The translations under genes and the position numbers were made by a program. From Gammaproteobacteria bacterium UBA3067 (GTDB taxonomy: Bacteria; Pseudomonadota; Gammaproteobacteria; Pseudomonadales; UBA3067), in contig DFBZ01000019.1 of assembly GCA_002366835.1 (NCBI GenBank), positions 1-30,277 of the forward strand: a DNA stretch of 30,277 nt. The letters are read 5' to 3'. Numbering within the stretch: the stretch's first letter is position 1; each line of letters opens with the position of its first letter. Of this stretch, positions 1 through 8,935 are shown piece by piece. The notes under the pieces are model-generated. The model did no database searches. It had not been told where the DNA came from and saw only the letters and a list, made by a program, of their open reading frames with translations.

Positions 1-56
1 GTTTTTTCATATTCGGGGCCTGGATTACCCAGGCCCACGATAAGCTTGATGGACAT
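1..56 (-). CDS. pth: Peptidyl-tRNA hydrolase, N-terminal fragment cut by the window edge
   Basis: Only the first 18 codons and two bases of the next are present, reading MSIKLIVGLGNPGPEYEK. The GLGNPGPEYE segment is the signature N-terminus of bacterial peptidyl-tRNA hydrolase, which releases tRNA from peptidyl-tRNAs that drop off the ribosome in the cytosol; its Asn is a substrate-contact residue in the family. The ATG lies 24 nt after the rplY stop on the same strand, with only a weak Shine-Dalgarno sequence. rplY followed by pth is the standard order in gammaproteobacteria, so co-transcription is likely. The rest of the gene lies outside the window, so its integrity cannot be judged. Confidence 0.9.
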   Translation of the reverse strand, partial: MSIKLIVGLGNPGPEYEK

Positions 57-80
57 AACTTGCGATAGCTATCCGGAGGG

Positions 81-725
81 CTATTCTTCGCCGGACTCTT
101 CTTCGCCTTCATTTTCGTCTTCTACGGTGCTTTCTTTAGCTGCTTTAGCGACATGTACGTTGCACACAGGAAGGTCGTGATCTGTACCATGGGTGAGGGC
201 AATTACCTCAACGCCTTCTGGGACATTAAGGTCAGACAGGTGGATTGTTTCACCCAGTTTGACGTTGATCATATCCACTTCCACGTATTCTGGAAGATCT
301 TTAGGCAGGCAAGAGACTTCTACTTCATTTAACTGGTGAGAAATGATACCGCCTTCCACTTTTACGCCAACACAAGTGTCTTCGTTCAGGAAGTGAAGTG
401 GCACATTCATATGGATCTTGTGCTCGGCATCAATACGTAGGAAATCGGCATGCAATGGGAAGCCTTTGGATGGATGACGCTGCAGGTCTTTGATAACTGC
501 TTGATGGGGTTGGCCATCCAGGTTAAGAGTCAAAATGTGGCTATAAAAAGCCTCATTTTCCAAACATTTATTCAAATCCTTGGTGATAACGCTGATAACC
601 ATTGGTTCTTTCTCACCACCATAGAGGATGGCGGGAGTTTTATTTTCTAGGCGACGCAGGCGGCGGCTCGCACTCTTGCCCTGGTCTGTGCGTGATTCAA
701 TAGTCAGTTCAAATTCAGAAGACAT
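81..725 (-). CDS. rplY: 50S ribosomal protein L25, two-domain Ctc/TL5 type
   Basis: L25 binds 5S rRNA in the central protuberance of the large subunit. The 214-residue product begins MSSEFELTIESRTDQGKSASRRLRR and carries the extra C-terminal beta domain of the Ctc/TL5 form, unlike the short E. coli L25 of about 94 residues. It ends in a very acidic tail, EDENEGEEESGEE. The reading frame is open 14 codons further upstream, to 767, but the ATG at 725 is chosen because AAGGAA lies just upstream of it and the family begins here. It sits between prs and pth on the same strand, the usual gammaproteobacterial arrangement. Confidence 0.93.
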   Translation of the reverse strand: MSSEFELTIESRTDQGKSASRRLRRLENKTPAILYGGEKEPMVISVITKDLNKCLENEAFYSHILTLNLDGQPHQAVIKDLQRHPSKGFPLHADFLRIDAEHKIHMNVPLHFLNEDTCVGVKVEGGIISHQLNEVEVSCLPKDLPEYVEVDMINVKLGETIHLSDLNVPEGVEVIALTHGTDHDLPVCNVHVAKAAKESTVEDENEGEEESGEE

Positions 726-821
726 GATTTTTTCCTTGCTTAATGAACCCCTTAGGCTCGCGACCAAGCTTTATGGGGTGTGGGTCAGATAGGTTCGAAA
801 TGGACGCTAGCTGATGATAAC

Positions 822-864
822 GAAGCCTTTGCTTAGGAGCTATTTGCTCACAGACAAAGGCTTC
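822..864 (-). other. Compound hairpin between prs and rplY
   Basis: GAAGCCTTTG (822-831) pairs perfectly with CAAAGGCTTC (855-864), and the loop holds a second small stem, GAGC/GCTC (837-840 and 846-849). On the minus strand, which carries both flanking genes, no T tract follows the stem; the only T-rich stretch, after 866, lies on the plus-strand side. It may be a Rho-type or processing structure that separates prs from rplY expression rather than a standard intrinsic terminator. Confidence 0.4.
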
Positions 865-890
865 AGAAATTTTTGTTTCGCGTGATTTGC

Positions 891-1850
891 TTAATACCCG
901 AAAGGGTGGTCGAACATGGCGCTCAACGATTCTTCATTGTTAATACGGCGCACAGTTTCTGCCAATACGGCGGATAAGCTCAGCTGGCGGATTTTACCAG
1001 TATCTTGGGCAGCTTGGGAAAGGGGAATTGTATCCGTCACCACCAGTTCGTCGAGCTGAGAGCCGGCTATATTGCTGAGGGCCTTTCCTGATAGTACTGG
1101 GTGGGTGCAGTAGGCGACTACGCGTTCTGCACCGTGATCTTTTAGAGCATCCGCCGCTTTGCAGAGAGTGCCAGCGGTGTCTACCATGTCATCCACTACA
1201 ACGCAGGTTCTTCCTTCTACGTCACCGATTATGTGCATAACCTGGGCTTCGTTGGCTTTGGGGCGGCGTTTGTCGATGATGGCGAGGTCTGCATCGTTAA
1301 GGTGTTTGGCGATTGCTCTTGCTCGCACCACACCACCTACGTCGGGTGATACCACAACAAGCTTTTCGTAGTTTTGGCTTTTGATATCTCGAACCAGTAC
1401 CGGGGAGCCGTAAACATTATCCACTGGGATGTCGAAAAAACCCTGAATTTGGTCGGCATGTAAATCTACCGTAAGTACACGGTCAATACCTACGCTGGTT
1501 AACATGTCGGCCACAACTCTGGCGGATATGGCCACGCGGGCAGATCGGACGCGTCGGTCTTGTCGGGAGTAACCGAAATAAGGAACCACTGCTGTGATGC
1601 GGCTTGCAGATGAACGACGCAAGGCGTCGGCCATAATCACCAGCTCCATCAGGTTGTCGTTGGTTGGAGTGCAGGTTGACTGGATAATGAAAACGTCTTT
1701 TCCGCGTACGTTTTCATTAATCTCAACGCTGATTTCGCCATCGCTAAAATTGCAGACGGTGGCGTCTCCCATTGGTAGGTGCAGATGGTTCGCGACTTTG
1801 AGGGAGAGTTCAGGGTTTGCATTGCCGGTGAAGACCACGAGCTTGGACAT
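891..1850 (-). CDS. prs: Ribose-phosphate pyrophosphokinase (PRPP synthetase)
   Basis: Makes 5-phosphoribosyl-1-pyrophosphate from ribose 5-phosphate and ATP, the precursor of purines, pyrimidines, NAD, histidine and tryptophan; cytosolic hexamer. The 319 residues are typical for class I enzymes. Visible motifs: the HADQIQGFFD segment at 131-140 with the active-site His, the KRR catalytic segment near 194-196, the PYFGYSRQDRR flexible loop at 90-100, and the PRPP-binding VVVDDMVDTAGTL at 217-229. The ATG at 1850 gives the standard SKLVVFTGNANPELS start. The gene lies 39 nt after tRNA-Gln on the same strand, so the tRNA and prs may share a transcript. No defect is visible. Confidence 0.97.
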   Translation of the reverse strand: MSKLVVFTGNANPELSLKVANHLHLPMGDATVCNFSDGEISVEINENVRGKDVFIIQSTCTPTNDNLMELVIMADALRRSSASRITAVVPYFGYSRQDRRVRSARVAISARVVADMLTSVGIDRVLTVDLHADQIQGFFDIPVDNVYGSPVLVRDIKSQNYEKLVVVSPDVGGVVRARAIAKHLNDADLAIIDKRRPKANEAQVMHIIGDVEGRTCVVVDDMVDTAGTLCKAADALKDHGAERVVAYCTHPVLSGKALSNIAGSQLDELVVTDTIPLSQAAQDTGKIRQLSLSAVLAETVRRINNEESLSAMFDHPFGY

Positions 1851-1889
1851 GATAAGGATACCTTCGGTGATGATATCTATGCGGAGAGA

Positions 1890-1964
1890 TGGCTGGGCTG
1901 GGAGGATTCGAACCTCCGCATGCTAGGATCAAAACCTAGTGCCTTACCGCTTGGCGACAGCCCA
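1890..1964 (-). tRNA. tRNA-Gln (anticodon TTG)
   Basis: A 75-nt cloverleaf on the minus strand: acceptor arm TGGGCTG pairs with CAGCCCA, followed by discriminator G and an encoded CCA. The T loop contains GGTTCGAATCC. The anticodon stem CTAGG/CCTAG closes the loop TTTTGAT, whose central triplet TTG (1930-1932 on the plus strand as CAA) reads CAA and CAG. It lies between ispE and prs on the same strand, the arrangement I recall from Pseudomonas. Mature ends were set by eye from base pairing. Confidence 0.97.
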
Positions 1965-2085
1965 ATAAAACTGTTTCGAGATTTGTGCGTGGGAGCGAAA
2001 TACCCCTGAAGCAATATTCTCGTTCTAAAAATAGCGTTCGAAAAGTGTAGCTCTGTTTTGTGGAAAAGGATTATTTTATAAACCT

Positions 2086-2946
2086 TTAAGAAAACAGTGG
2101 TCTGAGCCCCAGCTTTTCATGTAGTGGTGAATGCTGCACACCTTTGGCAATAAACGCTTTGCTAAAGGGTCGAATTGTTTCGAGTGCTTGCCTTGCGTTT
2201 TGCTCGTTTTTAAACGCGCTAAATACGCATGCCCCTGTCCCAGTCATTCTTGGTTTGCTGCCAATTTCAGCCAGCATATCCAAAGCCGTGCCAATTTCTG
2301 GGTGGAGTTTTTTCACCACATCCTCACAGTCGTTTCTTGTACCCTCTGTAAGAAAGGCCGGTATTCTGATGGTGTTGCTGTCTCTTGTCAATTGTTTGTG
2401 CCGAAATATTTTTGCGGTGTCCACGTGGCAATCCGGACTGACAATAAGGAACCACTGTTCGGGCAGCGCGATAGGGGAAAGTTTCTCGCCTATACCTTCT
2501 GCCCAAACGCTGCTGCCACCTAAAAATACGGGAACATCGGCCCCCAGTTGAAGGCCAAGTGGCATCAACTCTTCAATGGAAAGGCCCGTTTCCCAAAGCT
2601 TGTTCAGGGCAAGTAAGGTGCTTGCTGCATCCGAAGAGCCGCCACCAAGCCCGCCGCCCATGGGAATGCGCTTGTTCAGGGTTATGTTCGCACCGCTTGT
2701 GCAGTCTGTTTCGTGTTGTAATAGTTTTGCTGCGCGCCAGATAAGGTTGTCGGACTCCTTGATTTTAGAGGTGTCGTTGACAAGATGAATTACGCCTGTG
2801 TTGTTGGGGCTGAAAGTGAGCTCGTCGCAAAAATCAATTAATTGGAAGACGGTTTGCAGGGTGTGGTAGCCGTCTTCTCGCTGGCCGGTAATATGTAAAA
2901 AAAGGTTCAGTTTCGCAGGTGCGGGCAGGGTGATAGGGTATTTCAT
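2086..2946 (-). CDS. ispE: 4-diphosphocytidyl-2-C-methyl-D-erythritol kinase
   Basis: ATP-dependent kinase of the methylerythritol phosphate pathway to isoprenoids, phosphorylating CDP-methylerythritol in the cytosol. GHMP kinase family: the PAPAKLNLF start with the substrate-contact Lys at 12, the glycine-rich ATP loop PMGGGLGGGSSDAAS at 95-109, GADVPVFLGG with the catalytic Asp at 137, and a C-terminal MTGTGACVF motif. The 286 residues fit the family. The ATG at 2946 forms an ATGA overlap with the lolB stop; an upstream TTG (2955) is in frame but less likely. Translational coupling to lolB is likely given the overlap and the weak ribosome binding site. Confidence 0.96.
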   Translation of the reverse strand: MKYPITLPAPAKLNLFLHITGQREDGYHTLQTVFQLIDFCDELTFSPNNTGVIHLVNDTSKIKESDNLIWRAAKLLQHETDCTSGANITLNKRIPMGGGLGGGSSDAASTLLALNKLWETGLSIEELMPLGLQLGADVPVFLGGSSVWAEGIGEKLSPIALPEQWFLIVSPDCHVDTAKIFRHKQLTRDSNTIRIPAFLTEGTRNDCEDVVKKLHPEIGTALDMLAEIGSKPRMTGTGACVFSAFKNEQNARQALETIRPFSKAFIAKGVQHSPLHEKLGLRPLFS

Positions 2947-3548
2947 AGCGTCCAATTTTTTACGATAACAATGATCTTGGTGTCGAGATGTTTGAGCACG
3001 ATTTTATGGGGCAGGGCGATGTTACCGGTCTGGCGATAGTTGTGATAGTTAATTTCCCAGCCATTGTCTATAAATTGCTCCATGCGCCCATAAGGATCCA
3101 ACATGTATTTTTCAAGCTTGTTGCGTGGTTTGCCGGGGTTGCCAATAACCCAGTTTTTCGCTTGGGACAGGGGGAAAGCCCAGCCCAGCTCTTGATCAAG
3201 CAGTTGTTGAGGGTTGTTGGAGCTGATTTTCCCCGCATTAGCGCTGTGGATTTCAATAAAACTGGATGTCCCCTGGGCGCTGAGTGAACCTTGTCCGAGT
3301 GGGCCACTAAGGTGAATTTTGAAATGCTCTGTTTTTTGTTGCCATTGAATGCTGGCGCTGTTTGCCCGGTATGCTGATCGGCTGCCAATACGGCCAGTGA
3401 GTGCCCATTGCTCTAGGCCCTGCAGTTGCTTTATATGGTTTGCCCATAGGGTGACTAATGGCCCTGGGGTTTCGATAGGCGGTGGTGATTTAAACTGCGC
3501 ACACGCTGAAAGGATAAGGCAGGCGGCTAGTATCGAGAGCTTGCGCAT
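2943..3548 (-). CDS. lolB: Outer membrane lipoprotein receptor LolB
   Basis: LolB accepts lipoproteins from periplasmic LolA and inserts them into the inner leaflet of the outer membrane. The product starts MRKLSILAACLILSAC, a lipoprotein signal with lipobox LSAC and lipidated Cys16. The mature part shows the WALTGRIGSRSA.RANSASIQWQQ and LGQGSLSAQG beta-strand pattern of LolB. Length 201 residues is normal. It is flanked by the TPR lipoprotein (stop 1 nt before the ATG) and ispE (4-nt overlap), so all three probably form one transcription unit, as in Pseudomonas. Confidence 0.92.
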   Translation of the reverse strand: MRKLSILAACLILSACAQFKSPPPIETPGPLVTLWANHIKQLQGLEQWALTGRIGSRSAYRANSASIQWQQKTEHFKIHLSGPLGQGSLSAQGTSSFIEIHSANAGKISSNNPQQLLDQELGWAFPLSQAKNWVIGNPGKPRNKLEKYMLDPYGRMEQFIDNGWEINYHNYRQTGNIALPHKIVLKHLDTKIIVIVKNWTL

Positions 3549-3549
3549 A

Positions 3550-5367
3550 TCAGGGTAGAAAGCGCTTTATGACTGCTTTGAGAGCTTCACTCTCTGGATT
3601 TATTTTTAGCGACTCCTGCCACACGGCTTTGGCTTCCTCTTGTTGGCCGGAAACCCACAGTACTTCGCCAAAGTGTGCGGCAATTTCTTGGTCAGGCATT
3701 ATCTTGTAGGCGGTGCGAAGGTGTGTGATGGCTTTTTTAAGATTATTAAGTCGGTATTGCACCCAGCCCATGCTGTCGATAATGGCTGGGTCGTCCGGGG
3801 CGAGGGTATACGCGCGGGTGATATAAGTGAGCGCCTCATCAAGCCTTACTCCGCGGTTAGCAAGGGTGTAGCCCAAGGCGTTCAAGGCAGATGCGTTTTG
3901 TGGGTCGTTCTGAATAATCGTCAGCAGGTCGTTTTCCATTACGTCCAGCCTGTTAAGTTTCTCCGCAATCATAGCTTTACTATAGAGCAGCTGAGGGTGA
4001 TCTTTATGGGCCAGAAGGGCCTGTTGTAGTAACTGGTAGGCGTCCTGGTGAAGCTGCCTATTTTCTAGTAGTTCGCTTTGAGCGAGAAAGAATACGCTGC
4101 TGAACTGAGGGAATTTTTTCCGGTCAGATGCCAGAGCTAGAGAGGCTTCGTCTGTTTTTCCTTGTTGATCAAGAATGCTGGCGATCTGGATTCTGGCATT
4201 CACAAAATTCCGGCTGGGTTTGACCTTGTGGAGGTGCTCTAGGGCAGAATTCAGGCGTTTTGATTCTTCATCAATAACAGCAAGAAAAAAGTGGGCGTCA
4301 TCGGTGTTACTGCCGATTTTAATAAGGCGTTCGAAATAGGGCCGCGCTTGCTCACCGAGTTCATTTTCCAAATAAATCATACCGAGGGAAAAAAGCAGTT
4401 TATTATCATCGGGGCTGAGTGCCTGAGCGGCTGAGAGCTGTTTTTCTGCTTTATCCAGCTCTCCATCCTGTATCAACTGCTGCGCATAGAATAGCTTTAG
4501 CTTGATGTTTTTTTTATGTTTTTTGACGGCCTTGGCTAGAAGAGCTTTAGCTTCGTTTTTCTTTTCCATCCTGGTGAGCAGTCGCGCCTGGGCAATAAAG
4601 GCGGGAATATAATCAGGCTGGTGTTTAAGAATGTCTTTAAAGGATTTTAATGCCTCGGTGTTTTGCTTGTTCATTTCAAGCAAAAGCCCATGGGCGAGCA
4701 TTAGTTTGGCGTTGGAGCTGTGCTTCTGCGATAGCTGAGAAATGTTTTTAATCAATGTTTCAAGTGCAGAGGGTTGAAGTCGCGAAGCGCTTTTAATCAG
4801 TCCGTCGAGATTGATGTCCGCTGAAAGCTTGAGGAGGATGTCAATCTGTTCGAGCGCTTCTTCGTGGCGACCAAATATGATCAGCTGTTGGGCAGCTACT
4901 TGTCTGGCTTCTATTGCATCCGGTTCGACCTCTATCCATAACAAGGCTGTGTCCAAAATCGGCTTTGGTGAGCGCATATAACGGGCAATACGGTTGGCTC
5001 TGGCAACAACTTTAGGGTCGCGGGTGACTTCCGCTTGTTTGATGTATTGGTTTAACGCAACGTCCAGGCGCCCACGGTGCCCGGCAATTTCAGCGACCAG
5101 CAGAGAATAGAGGGTATCAGGGGAAAAAGAGGCTTGTTCTATTTCATCGCCAATGTCGTTTTTATCTGCATCTGCTGCAGAGTGGGGTGCCGTGTTTTGC
5201 TCGGGGTTGCCTGTTGGTTCGTCCAGTGAGCCGGGTTGAGTGGATGTTATTTCGCCGGTTTTTGTTTCGAGCAGTGTTGATCCAGGAAAGCTCGCGCACC
5301 CGCTAAGCATTTGAAACGAGGCACTAGTAAGGGCGATGACTAAAAAGCGAGAAATATTTATTTGCAT
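3550..5367 (-). CDS. TPR-repeat lipoprotein encoded between hemA and lolB
   Basis: A 605-residue protein starting MQINISRFLVIALTSASFQMLSGC: signal sequence with lipobox LSGC and Cys24, so probably anchored in the outer membrane. An acidic, low-complexity linker (about 35-80) leads into many tetratricopeptide repeats covering most of the rest; a repeat with ALNALGYTLANRG and the following DPAIIDSMGWVQYRLNNLKKA are clear examples. TPR scaffolds bind partner proteins; the partner here is unknown. A TPR lipoprotein at this position, divergent from hemA and upstream of lolB, is known to me from Pseudomonas (PA4667-like). A role in outer-membrane protein or lipoprotein handling is only suggested by the neighbourhood. 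Confidence 0.85.
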   Translation of the reverse strand: MQINISRFLVIALTSASFQMLSGCASFPGSTLLETKTGEITSTQPGSLDEPTGNPEQNTAPHSAADADKNDIGDEIEQASFSPDTLYSLLVAEIAGHRGRLDVALNQYIKQAEVTRDPKVVARANRIARYMRSPKPILDTALLWIEVEPDAIEARQVAAQQLIIFGRHEEALEQIDILLKLSADINLDGLIKSASRLQPSALETLIKNISQLSQKHSSNAKLMLAHGLLLEMNKQNTEALKSFKDILKHQPDYIPAFIAQARLLTRMEKKNEAKALLAKAVKKHKKNIKLKLFYAQQLIQDGELDKAEKQLSAAQALSPDDNKLLFSLGMIYLENELGEQARPYFERLIKIGSNTDDAHFFLAVIDEESKRLNSALEHLHKVKPSRNFVNARIQIASILDQQGKTDEASLALASDRKKFPQFSSVFFLAQSELLENRQLHQDAYQLLQQALLAHKDHPQLLYSKAMIAEKLNRLDVMENDLLTIIQNDPQNASALNALGYTLANRGVRLDEALTYITRAYTLAPDDPAIIDSMGWVQYRLNNLKKAITHLRTAYKIMPDQEIAAHFGEVLWVSGQQEEAKAVWQESLKINPESEALKAVIKRFLP

Positions 5368-5453
5368 AGTGGGTGTGAGCTTAGTTTCACTGTTGGAGAG
5401 TCAATGAGTGGGTGGCAAGCGTTTCGGTCTTGATGGGATCTTGTTGCCGAGAG

Positions 5454-5483
5454 TTGCGAAAACTGCGAGTAGGGAGCGATTAT
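5454..5483 (+). promoter_or_regulatory. Candidate hemA promoter
   Basis: TTGCGA (5454-5459) and GATTAT (5478-5483) are separated by 18 nt, each matching four of six sigma-70 consensus bases. They lie in the 272-nt gap between the divergent TPR lipoprotein and hemA genes, about 155 nt before the hemA ATG. The gap otherwise shows no gene I would trust; a 71-codon frame at 5412-5627 has no recognisable content. Confidence 0.3.
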
Positions 5484-5639
5484 ATGCAGTCCAGTGTAGC
5501 ATTTGCCTCGCCCATTGGCTTTTCTTCCGCTATTTTTGATGAATTAGAGTTGTTTTGCCAGGCTTTGTTCCCCGCTCGTTTGAGTTTGGGGCAGAATTGG
5601 CGCAAAATTCGCTTCCTGTTGCGTTGAATATTAGTTTAT

Positions 5640-6920
5640 ATGGCTCTGTTAACACTGGGTATTAATCATCGAACTGCCTCCATTGATTTACGGGAAAAGG
5701 TCTCTTTTTCTACCGAGTCAATGGCTTCGGCTTTGCAGTCGGCTTTGGAAAAAACCGAGCTGACTGAACTAGCGATTCTTTCCACCTGTAATCGTACAGA
5801 GCTTTACTGTGCCCATCGAGAAGCGGGCAATGGCGATGAGTTGATAAACTGGTTGGCAGAATACCGGCAGTTACCAGTAGCGGATTTAAGCCAAAGCACT
5901 TATCTGTTTTCAGAAAATCAAGCGGTGCGTCATGCTTTAAGAGTGGCCAGTGGCCTTGATTCTATGGTGCTGGGTGAGCCGCAGATACTGGGGCAAATGA
6001 AGTCGGCGTTTAGCCTTGCCAGAAATTATGGCACCGCCGGTTCGCAGCTAAATCGCCTGTTTCAGCATGCCTTTTCAGTTGCTAAGCAGGTGCGCACCGA
6101 GACAGAAATTGGACAAAACCCAGTGTCAGTCGCTTACGCTGCCACAAATCTCGCAAAGCATATTTTCACTGATCTGAAAAAAACATCGGTGTTGCTGATT
6201 GGTGCCGGGGAGATGGTGGAACTGGTTGCTCGGCACCTTAGTGAGAATGGCGTGTCTCGCATTATGGTGGCAAACCGAACTCTGGAGCGGGCCCATTCGG
6301 TAGCGGAAAATTTTGGTGGCCAGGGTTTTACTCTGGAGGAATTGTCATACCACCTGCATGAAGCTGATATCGTTATTTCCTCTACCGCCAGCCCCGTACC
6401 TATTTTGGGGAAGGGCGCAGTGGAGTCGGCGCTTAAAAAGCGTAAGCACAAACCTATTTTCATGGTGGATATCGCTGTTCCGCGAGATATTGAACCACAA
6501 GTCGGAGACTTAGCTGATGTTTATCTCTATACCGTTGACGATCTTCAGGGGGTCGTTCAGGACAACATGAAGTCCCGGGAATCAGCAGCGACAGAGGCAG
6601 AAAAAATCATCGAAAGCCGTGTGGCGCACTTTATGGCGTCTTTGCGCGAGCTTGATGCGGTGGATACTTTGCGCGCATACCGACAGAAGGTCGAAGGATT
6701 AAAACAGGACGAAATGCAAAAAGCCTTGCAGCAACTGCGCAGCGGTGCCGATCCTGAAAAAGTCATGGCGCGTTTCGCTCATGATCTGAGTAATAAAATT
6801 ATGCATCAGCCCAGCCAGGTGTTGAGAAAAGCGGGTGCTGATGGTCGAGATGACTTGCTTGAATGGGCGCAATCTTTATTTGGATTGTCTGTGCAGAAGA
6901 GTCAAGATGAACCGAATTGA
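5640..6920 (+). CDS. hemA: Glutamyl-tRNA reductase
   Basis: NADPH-dependent reduction of glutamyl-tRNA to glutamate-1-semialdehyde, the first committed step of C5 tetrapyrrole (haem) synthesis. The 426-residue sequence has the family layout: GINHRTASIDLREKV at the N-terminus, catalytic Cys50 in LSTCNRTELY, SGLDSMVLGEPQILGQ near 105-120, the nucleotide-binding VLLIGAGEMVELVARHL, the VDIAVPRDIEP motif and a helical C-terminal dimerisation region. Translation from the ATG at 5640 gives the conserved start, but I see no good Shine-Dalgarno sequence in front of it, so initiation may be weak or regulated. It heads hemA-prfA-prmC-moeB on the plus strand. Confidence 0.97.
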   Translation: MALLTLGINHRTASIDLREKVSFSTESMASALQSALEKTELTELAILSTCNRTELYCAHREAGNGDELINWLAEYRQLPVADLSQSTYLFSENQAVRHALRVASGLDSMVLGEPQILGQMKSAFSLARNYGTAGSQLNRLFQHAFSVAKQVRTETEIGQNPVSVAYAATNLAKHIFTDLKKTSVLLIGAGEMVELVARHLSENGVSRIMVANRTLERAHSVAENFGGQGFTLEELSYHLHEADIVISSTASPVPILGKGAVESALKKRKHKPIFMVDIAVPRDIEPQVGDLADVYLYTVDDLQGVVQDNMKSRESAATEAEKIIESRVAHFMASLRELDAVDTLRAYRQKVEGLKQDEMQKALQQLRSGADPEKVMARFAHDLSNKIMHQPSQVLRKAGADGRDDLLEWAQSLFGLSVQKSQDEPN

Positions 6921-6941
6921 CAGTGGTAAAACTTAAAACGA

Positions 6942-8027
6942 ATGAAATCATCGATTAAAATAAAATTAGACAATTTAGCGGATCGCTACGAAGAGTTAGC
7001 CGCATTAATGAGTGACGCTTCGGTTATTTCCGATCAAAATCGTTTTCGCAAATACTCCATTGAATACTCCGAGCTGGAGCCGGTGGTGAAGTGTTATGGG
7101 GAGTATCAGCAGGCGCAGGAAAACCTTGAAGAGGCGAAACTGCTTCAACAGGACTCCGATCCGGATATGCGTGACATGGGGGATGAAGAGTACAAGTCCG
7201 CATCAGAAAGTATTGAGAACCTAGACTTTTCCCTGCAGGCTTTAATGCTGCCGAAAGACCCTAATGATGGCCGTAATGTTTTCCTTGAAGTGCGCGCAGG
7301 CACGGGCGGGGATGAAGCGGCGATATTCGCGGGAGATCTTTTTCGCATGTACTCACGTTATGCCGAAATAAATGGTTGGCGGGTTGAGGTGGTCAACGAA
7401 AACGAAGGCGAGCATGGCGGCTATAAAGAGGTGATTTGCCGCATTATTGGCCAGGGCGTGTATTCCAAGCTTAAGTTTGAGTCGGGTGCGCATCGCGTAC
7501 AGCGGGTTCCTGAAACCGAATCGCAGGGGCGCATTCATACCTCCGCGTGCACCGTGGCGGTGATGCCTGAGCTAGACGATGTAGAAGCTGAAGAGATTAA
7601 CAAGGCTGATTTGCGCGTGGATACTTTTCGCGCTTCCGGTGCGGGTGGCCAGCATGTCAACAAAACCGATTCCGCTATTCGTATCACCCACATTCCTTCG
7701 GGTATTGTGGTGGAATGTCAGGACGAAAGGTCACAACATAAGAATAAGGCTAAAGCCATGTCGTTGCTGGCAACCAAGTTACTGACCAGCGCACAGGACA
7801 AACAATCTTCTGAAATTGCCGAGCAGCGCCGAAGCCTAGTGGGCAGTGGTGACCGCTCAGAGCGCATTCGCACCTATAACTATCCTCAGGGGCGAGTGAC
7901 GGATCATCGTATTAACCTTACTTTGTATAAGTTATCGGAAGTGATGGCGGGCGAGCTTGGCGCACTGATTGGGCCTCTGGTGAGTGAGCATCAGGCTGAT
8001 ATGCTTGCCGCCATGGCGAATGATTAA
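6942..8027 (+). CDS. prfA: Peptide chain release factor 1
   Basis: Recognises UAA and UAG in the ribosomal A site and triggers peptidyl-tRNA hydrolysis. The universal GGQ motif is at 235-237 in RASGAGGQHVNKT, and its Gln is the expected methylation target of PrmC, encoded next. The stop-codon recognition PxT motif appears as PET at 190-192 in RVPETESQGRIHTSAC, identifying RF1 rather than RF2. The 361 residues are full length. The gene follows hemA after 21 nt, the common hemA-prfA-prmC order. Confidence 0.97.
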   Translation: MKSSIKIKLDNLADRYEELAALMSDASVISDQNRFRKYSIEYSELEPVVKCYGEYQQAQENLEEAKLLQQDSDPDMRDMGDEEYKSASESIENLDFSLQALMLPKDPNDGRNVFLEVRAGTGGDEAAIFAGDLFRMYSRYAEINGWRVEVVNENEGEHGGYKEVICRIIGQGVYSKLKFESGAHRVQRVPETESQGRIHTSACTVAVMPELDDVEAEEINKADLRVDTFRASGAGGQHVNKTDSAIRITHIPSGIVVECQDERSQHKNKAKAMSLLATKLLTSAQDKQSSEIAEQRRSLVGSGDRSERIRTYNYPQGRVTDHRINLTLYKLSEVMAGELGALIGPLVSEHQADMLAAMAND

Positions 8028-8062
8028 TACCTCTCAGAAAAACGCGCCAGCCTGTACTTGAA

Positions 8063-8935
8063 ATGCAAAATTCTGATTCGCTGCAACAAGGGCAAAAATT
8101 ATCAGCGCTTCTTAAGCAGGCACGCTGCTTTTTGGCTGAATCGGACAGTGCGCGTTTGGACGCTGAGTTGCTGTTGGCCAAGGTCTTGGAGAAAGACAGT
8201 GTATTCTTGCGTACCTGGCCAGATTTTTTGGTGGACGAAGAGCTGCGGGAAAAATACGCCCAACTTCTGGCCCGACGAAAAAATGGCGAGCCTATTGCCT
8301 ACCTGCTAGGCAGATGGGAATTCTGGTCACTACCCCTTCACGTGAACGAGCACACCCTGGTGCCCAGGCCTGAAACCGAGCTGTTAGTTGAGCAGGCACT
8401 GTCTCAATTGCCCAATGGCCCTTACAAAGTGGCTGATCTTGGCACGGGCAGTGGCGCTATTGCTCTGGCGCTCGCAACAGAAAGGCCAAATTGGCAGCTC
8501 TGGGCCAGTGATTTTTCAGCTGAAGCGCTGGAAGTAGCGCGTGCTAATGCAGCGCAGCTCAACGTAATGAATGTCCAGTTTGGCGAAGGAAGCTGGTGTA
8601 AGGCACTGCCGAACCAGCGTTTTCATATGATTGTTAGCAACCCGCCCTATATTTCTTCTGATGACCCCCACTTAAAAGGGGATGGATTACCCTTTGAACC
8701 TCAGTCAGCTCTGGTTGCTGAAAAAAATGGTTTAAAAGATATTATCGATATCGCAGAGCAAGCTCCTTTCAAATTGCTTGATGATGGGTGGCTAATGGTG
8801 GAGCACGGCGCTGAACAGGGTGAAGCGGTTCGAGAAATTTTTTTATCCCAGCAATTTCGGTGTGTAACAACACTGCGGGATTTATCGGGTATGGAGCGGC
8901 TTACTATAGGGCAAAGAGGTAAAGACCATGCTTAA
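8063..8935 (+). CDS. prmC: Peptide chain release factor N5-glutamine methyltransferase
   Basis: Methylates the GGQ glutamine of release factors RF1 and RF2 using S-adenosylmethionine. A helical N-terminal domain carries ARLDAELLLAKVLEKD and the EPIAYLLGRWEFWSLPLHV segment (76-94); the Rossmann fold has VADLGTGSGAIALALA (123-138), and the NPPY substrate motif is at 193-196 (VSNPPYISSDD). The 290 residues fit the family. It lies 35 nt after prfA, its substrate gene, and overlaps moeB by 8 nt, which suggests a shared transcript and coupled translation. Confidence 0.95.
   Translation: MQNSDSLQQGQKLSALLKQARCFLAESDSARLDAELLLAKVLEKDSVFLRTWPDFLVDEELREKYAQLLARRKNGEPIAYLLGRWEFWSLPLHVNEHTLVPRPETELLVEQALSQLPNGPYKVADLGTGSGAIALALATERPNWQLWASDFSAEALEVARANAAQLNVMNVQFGEGSWCKALPNQRFHMIVSNPPYISSDDPHLKGDGLPFEPQSALVAEKNGLKDIIDIAEQAPFKLLDDGWLMVEHGAEQGEAVREIFLSQQFRCVTTLRDLSGMERLTIGQRGKDHA

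Noticed and set aside
5412..5627. 71-codon frame in the gap before hemA
   Set aside because: No recognisable domain, no ribosome binding site, and it overlaps the expected divergent promoter region.
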